From Albula goreensis (taxonomy: Eukaryota > Chordata > Actinopteri > Albuliformes > Albulidae), in NCBI GenBank assembly GCA_022829145.1, contig CM040742.1:10260131-10324130 (forward strand): a stretch of 64,000 bases of DNA, given 5' to 3'. Position numbers and translations under genes: made by a program. The notes under the pieces are model-generated. The model ran no database searches, was not told the origin of the DNA, and was given only the letters and a program-made list of their open reading frames with translations. This document shows, one piece after another, positions 61,340-64,000 of this stretch (within the stretch, counting starts at the first letter, position 1; each line of letters starts with the position of its first letter).

Positions 61340-63480
61340 ATCGCTCACAGATATCCTCCCTGACGGAGGCTGGGGCTGGCATAGAGATCAAAGCTAATGG
61401 GGTAAACAGTGGACTGCACTCAACGTACTGACCCCCCCTAACTACAACACACACGCACAATGCACTGACCCCTTGTATATTACACTACACTACACACACC
61501 CCTCTCTATACATAATTGCATACACGCACAAACAAACACACGGCCATACACTACTGTACATATACTTGCTCACAGATCTATCCACACAAAAACGAGCTCT
61601 TGAGTGTGTGCACACACAGACCATTAGGGCCTATATATAGCCATTTTATACGCAGACAGGAACAGGGTGTAATTATAAACTCTGGGCTCGGTGGAAACCC
61701 TTATGACAAAGGCATAGCACAGTCCTTTCATTATGCTGAATTATTTATGACTGGCCCTATAGACCCTCACCCTGCCCATGCTATCCTGTCATACTACTTA
61801 GTGTTTACCCAAGACCTCAGGTTACACTCTGCACTTATGGAGTATGACAGCACTGTCCATCCCCTCTCCACCGCACCCCAAAACCATCGACCCTGAACAC
61901 TGAACCCCAACCTCAAGGCCCTCTACCCCATACATAAAATCCTGAACCGGAATTGCAAAATCCAAACCCTGAACCCTAATCCTAATCCTGATCCCTGATC
62001 CCACTGGGAATCCAAGCCTCCAGCCTTCTGGTAGTTGGCGTTTGGTGTGCAGAAGCAGAGCCCTATCCAGCTGCTCTCTGTGTGGCAGCAGGACCCATTA
62101 CACCGCTGCATGAACACCCACCTGTGTGGTCTCTTTCAGAGCTCTCTCTCTCCCGCTCCCTTCTTCCTTTCCACCTCTCCATCTCTCTGTTCCTTGTCCT
62201 GCCACCCCCCCACCCCTCTCAAATTCAGATTTGCTGTACAGGCATCACAAACATACACTTATGCTGCCAAAGCATTTACTTAAATATAGTGATTTAACAA
62301 ACAGACCAGAGTGTGTATATATCTACATTACAATAACAATGGAAAGTACTTGAACTGGGCCTTTTTATTACACTATTATCATTTGAATCTCTCCCCCCCA
62401 ACCCCCACCTCCCTGTCTGTCTCTGCCCTGACCCCTCTCTCCCAGCCTGTGTATATTTCCCTCACATTAAACTTTGATATTATGAAACCAGCAGTCGGGG
62501 GTTTTGATTCCCTCCTTCGTCTTCCCTCCTTTATGAGATGCTGTTTGCTTAACCCAGAGATCACACCGCTGTGCTGGGCAAACCTTGTTCTCCCTCTGTC
62601 TCTCTCTCACACTCAACCTCTCCCTCTCTTCTCCCCCACATTCTCTCTGTCTTGTTTGCACTGATCGTCCACAGAGACTCTTGTTGAATTGTGTCTTGTG
62701 TGTCGTTGTTCTCAAACACACACACTCATGCGCGCACGCACACACACAGCATATAAATGCCGACTCACAAAAGCCAGGAATACATAATGCAGGTTCTGAA
62801 CAATGTGTGAAGTTTCTCACTCTGGTACAAAGTGAGAAGCTTCACACGCAGTCCTCCCTGCGCCCCACTCAGAGCGCGACAGTCCCCTGCAGTCCCCACT
62901 AGCGTTCCCCTACCCACACTGCTCAGAGTGCAGATCCACAGCTGTGTCTCCAGTCTGAACTGCCTCTCACTCGGGGGCCTGGCTGGCCTCCTCACAGCGC
63001 TAATGACATGCGCAATATGGTTTGGGCCGTCACTTTTTCCCAAACTCAAACTTGAGTAAAAGCAAAACAGAATTTGCTTAAATTAATTTGAACTTGTATG
63101 GATTTACAATCCTCTATAACAACAAGCCCTCACGGTCTTTGTCTCTGTGTTATGACATCACATCTGCACCAGCTGCACAGCTTGGGCAGTGGACTACAGA
63201 GTGACAGGTAGCTGCACCTGGCTGCGCATGCTTCAGATGGGTTTCTCCCACAGTAACAAGAGGAGCTATAGAGGTGGGTTATTATTTATAATCAACCCTT
63301 ATTCCAGGACAAAACGGGGATTAAAGAGGAAGAACAGACCCTAGCCAGGGAACGTGAAGAGCGCCAAACACATTTCCAATCCCACTTTGATTCCGGACGC
63401 TTCAAACGGCATTCAGTGGAAATGTGTGTGTGGGTGCCAGTGGCTACCACTCGAACAGAGCAATGAATGACATGGTGAGA
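61340..63480. other. non-coding sequence, nothing recognised
   Basis: Mixed unique sequence with pyrimidine-rich segments (62,140-62,230 and 62,580-62,660), a CCCTGAACCCTAATCCTAATCC-like degenerate stretch near 61,965-62,000, and a GA microsatellite starting at about 63,475. No exon 1 of ephb4 with a signal peptide was recognised. Confidence 0.5.
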
Positions 63481-63708
63481 GAGAGAGAGTGAGAGAGAGA
63501 GAGAGAGAGAGTGAGAGAGGGTGGGGGGGGAGATTAATATTTACTGAACAGTTGGGTGCACAAATGCATATTCTGGAACTGATCAGACTCACAAGTACAT
63601 CAACACATACACACCACATATCTTTTGGCTATACACATATAAAACTGTACATCCTTTTGGCTCAACACATCTTTGACTACACACATATTGTGAATCTTTG
63701 GCTTCAAA

Positions 63709-63717
<9 letters not shown>

Positions 63718-63751
<34 letters not shown>

Positions 63752-63906
63752 CATATATTTTGCATTTTTCCTCAGTCTGTCATCTTGGAGTGCAGGAAAA
63801 GCATGAGTCACACATGCTGTGTGTGATATGAGGCTTTCAAACAGTTCAGGGAGAGGGAGAGAGAAAGAACACACACACACACACTGATAAACACACACAC
63901 ACACTG

Positions 63907-63942
<36 letters not shown>

Positions 63943-64000
63943 ATACACACACACTGATACACACACACACACACACACAACCACACTGATACACACACAC
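63718..64000. repeat. (CA)n microsatellites at the window end
   Basis: (CA)n at 63,718-63,750, then from 63,869 to the end of the window (CA)n interrupted regularly by CTGATA blocks (ACACTGATACACAC repeated at least five times). The array continues beyond the window. Confidence 0.95.

Overview
This window is vertebrate genomic DNA, almost certainly from a ray-finned fish. The evidence is one multi-exon gene with GT-AG introns, very abundant (CA)n and (GA)n microsatellites, fish-type tRNA-derived SINEs, Tc1/IS630-type transposon relics and many tandem minisatellites. Nothing prokaryotic is present. The species cannot be named from the sequence.

The only gene supported with confidence lies on the minus strand between about 51.05 kb and 29.0 kb. 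It encodes the receptor tyrosine kinase EphB4 (ephb4; the a or b paralogue is not resolved). Sixteen consecutive coding exons, corresponding to family exons 2-17, were placed to the base. All splice phases agree and together they encode about 960 residues. In order they give the ephrin-binding domain, the cysteine-rich region, two fibronectin III domains, the transmembrane helix, the juxtamembrane segment with two tyrosines, a kinase domain with all catalytic motifs, and the SAM domain. Exon 1, carrying the start codon and signal peptide, was not found. Either it lies beyond 64,000 or it is too short to recognise, so intron 1 fills at least 51-64 kb. A probable polyadenylation signal lies at about 29,016, giving a 3' UTR of about 1.3 kb.

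The flank at 1-29 kb downstream of the gene has no recognisable gene. It holds a CpG-rich block (about 3.0-3.5 kb), one possible orphan exon (about 4.7 kb), a triplicated 0.4-kb segment nested in CA repeats (5.2-7.2 kb), a decayed IS630/Tc1-type DDE transposase (8.5-9.1 kb), a Tc1-like element with intact terminal inverted repeats (12.5-13.1 kb), and three large minisatellites (13.8-14.3, 17.4-18.1 and 26.7-28.2 kb).

The most unusual structures are two tandem arrays. One, in ephb4 intron 16 (31.3-32.7 kb), has a repeat unit made of the last ~20 bases of exon 16 plus its 5' splice site plus a CTGT run. About 25 copies of a splice donor therefore follow the real one. The other (about 53.1-54.7 kb, upstream of exon 2) is a 47-bp array that looks like an amplified head of a tRNA-derived SINE, lying between two SINE bodies that point head to head.
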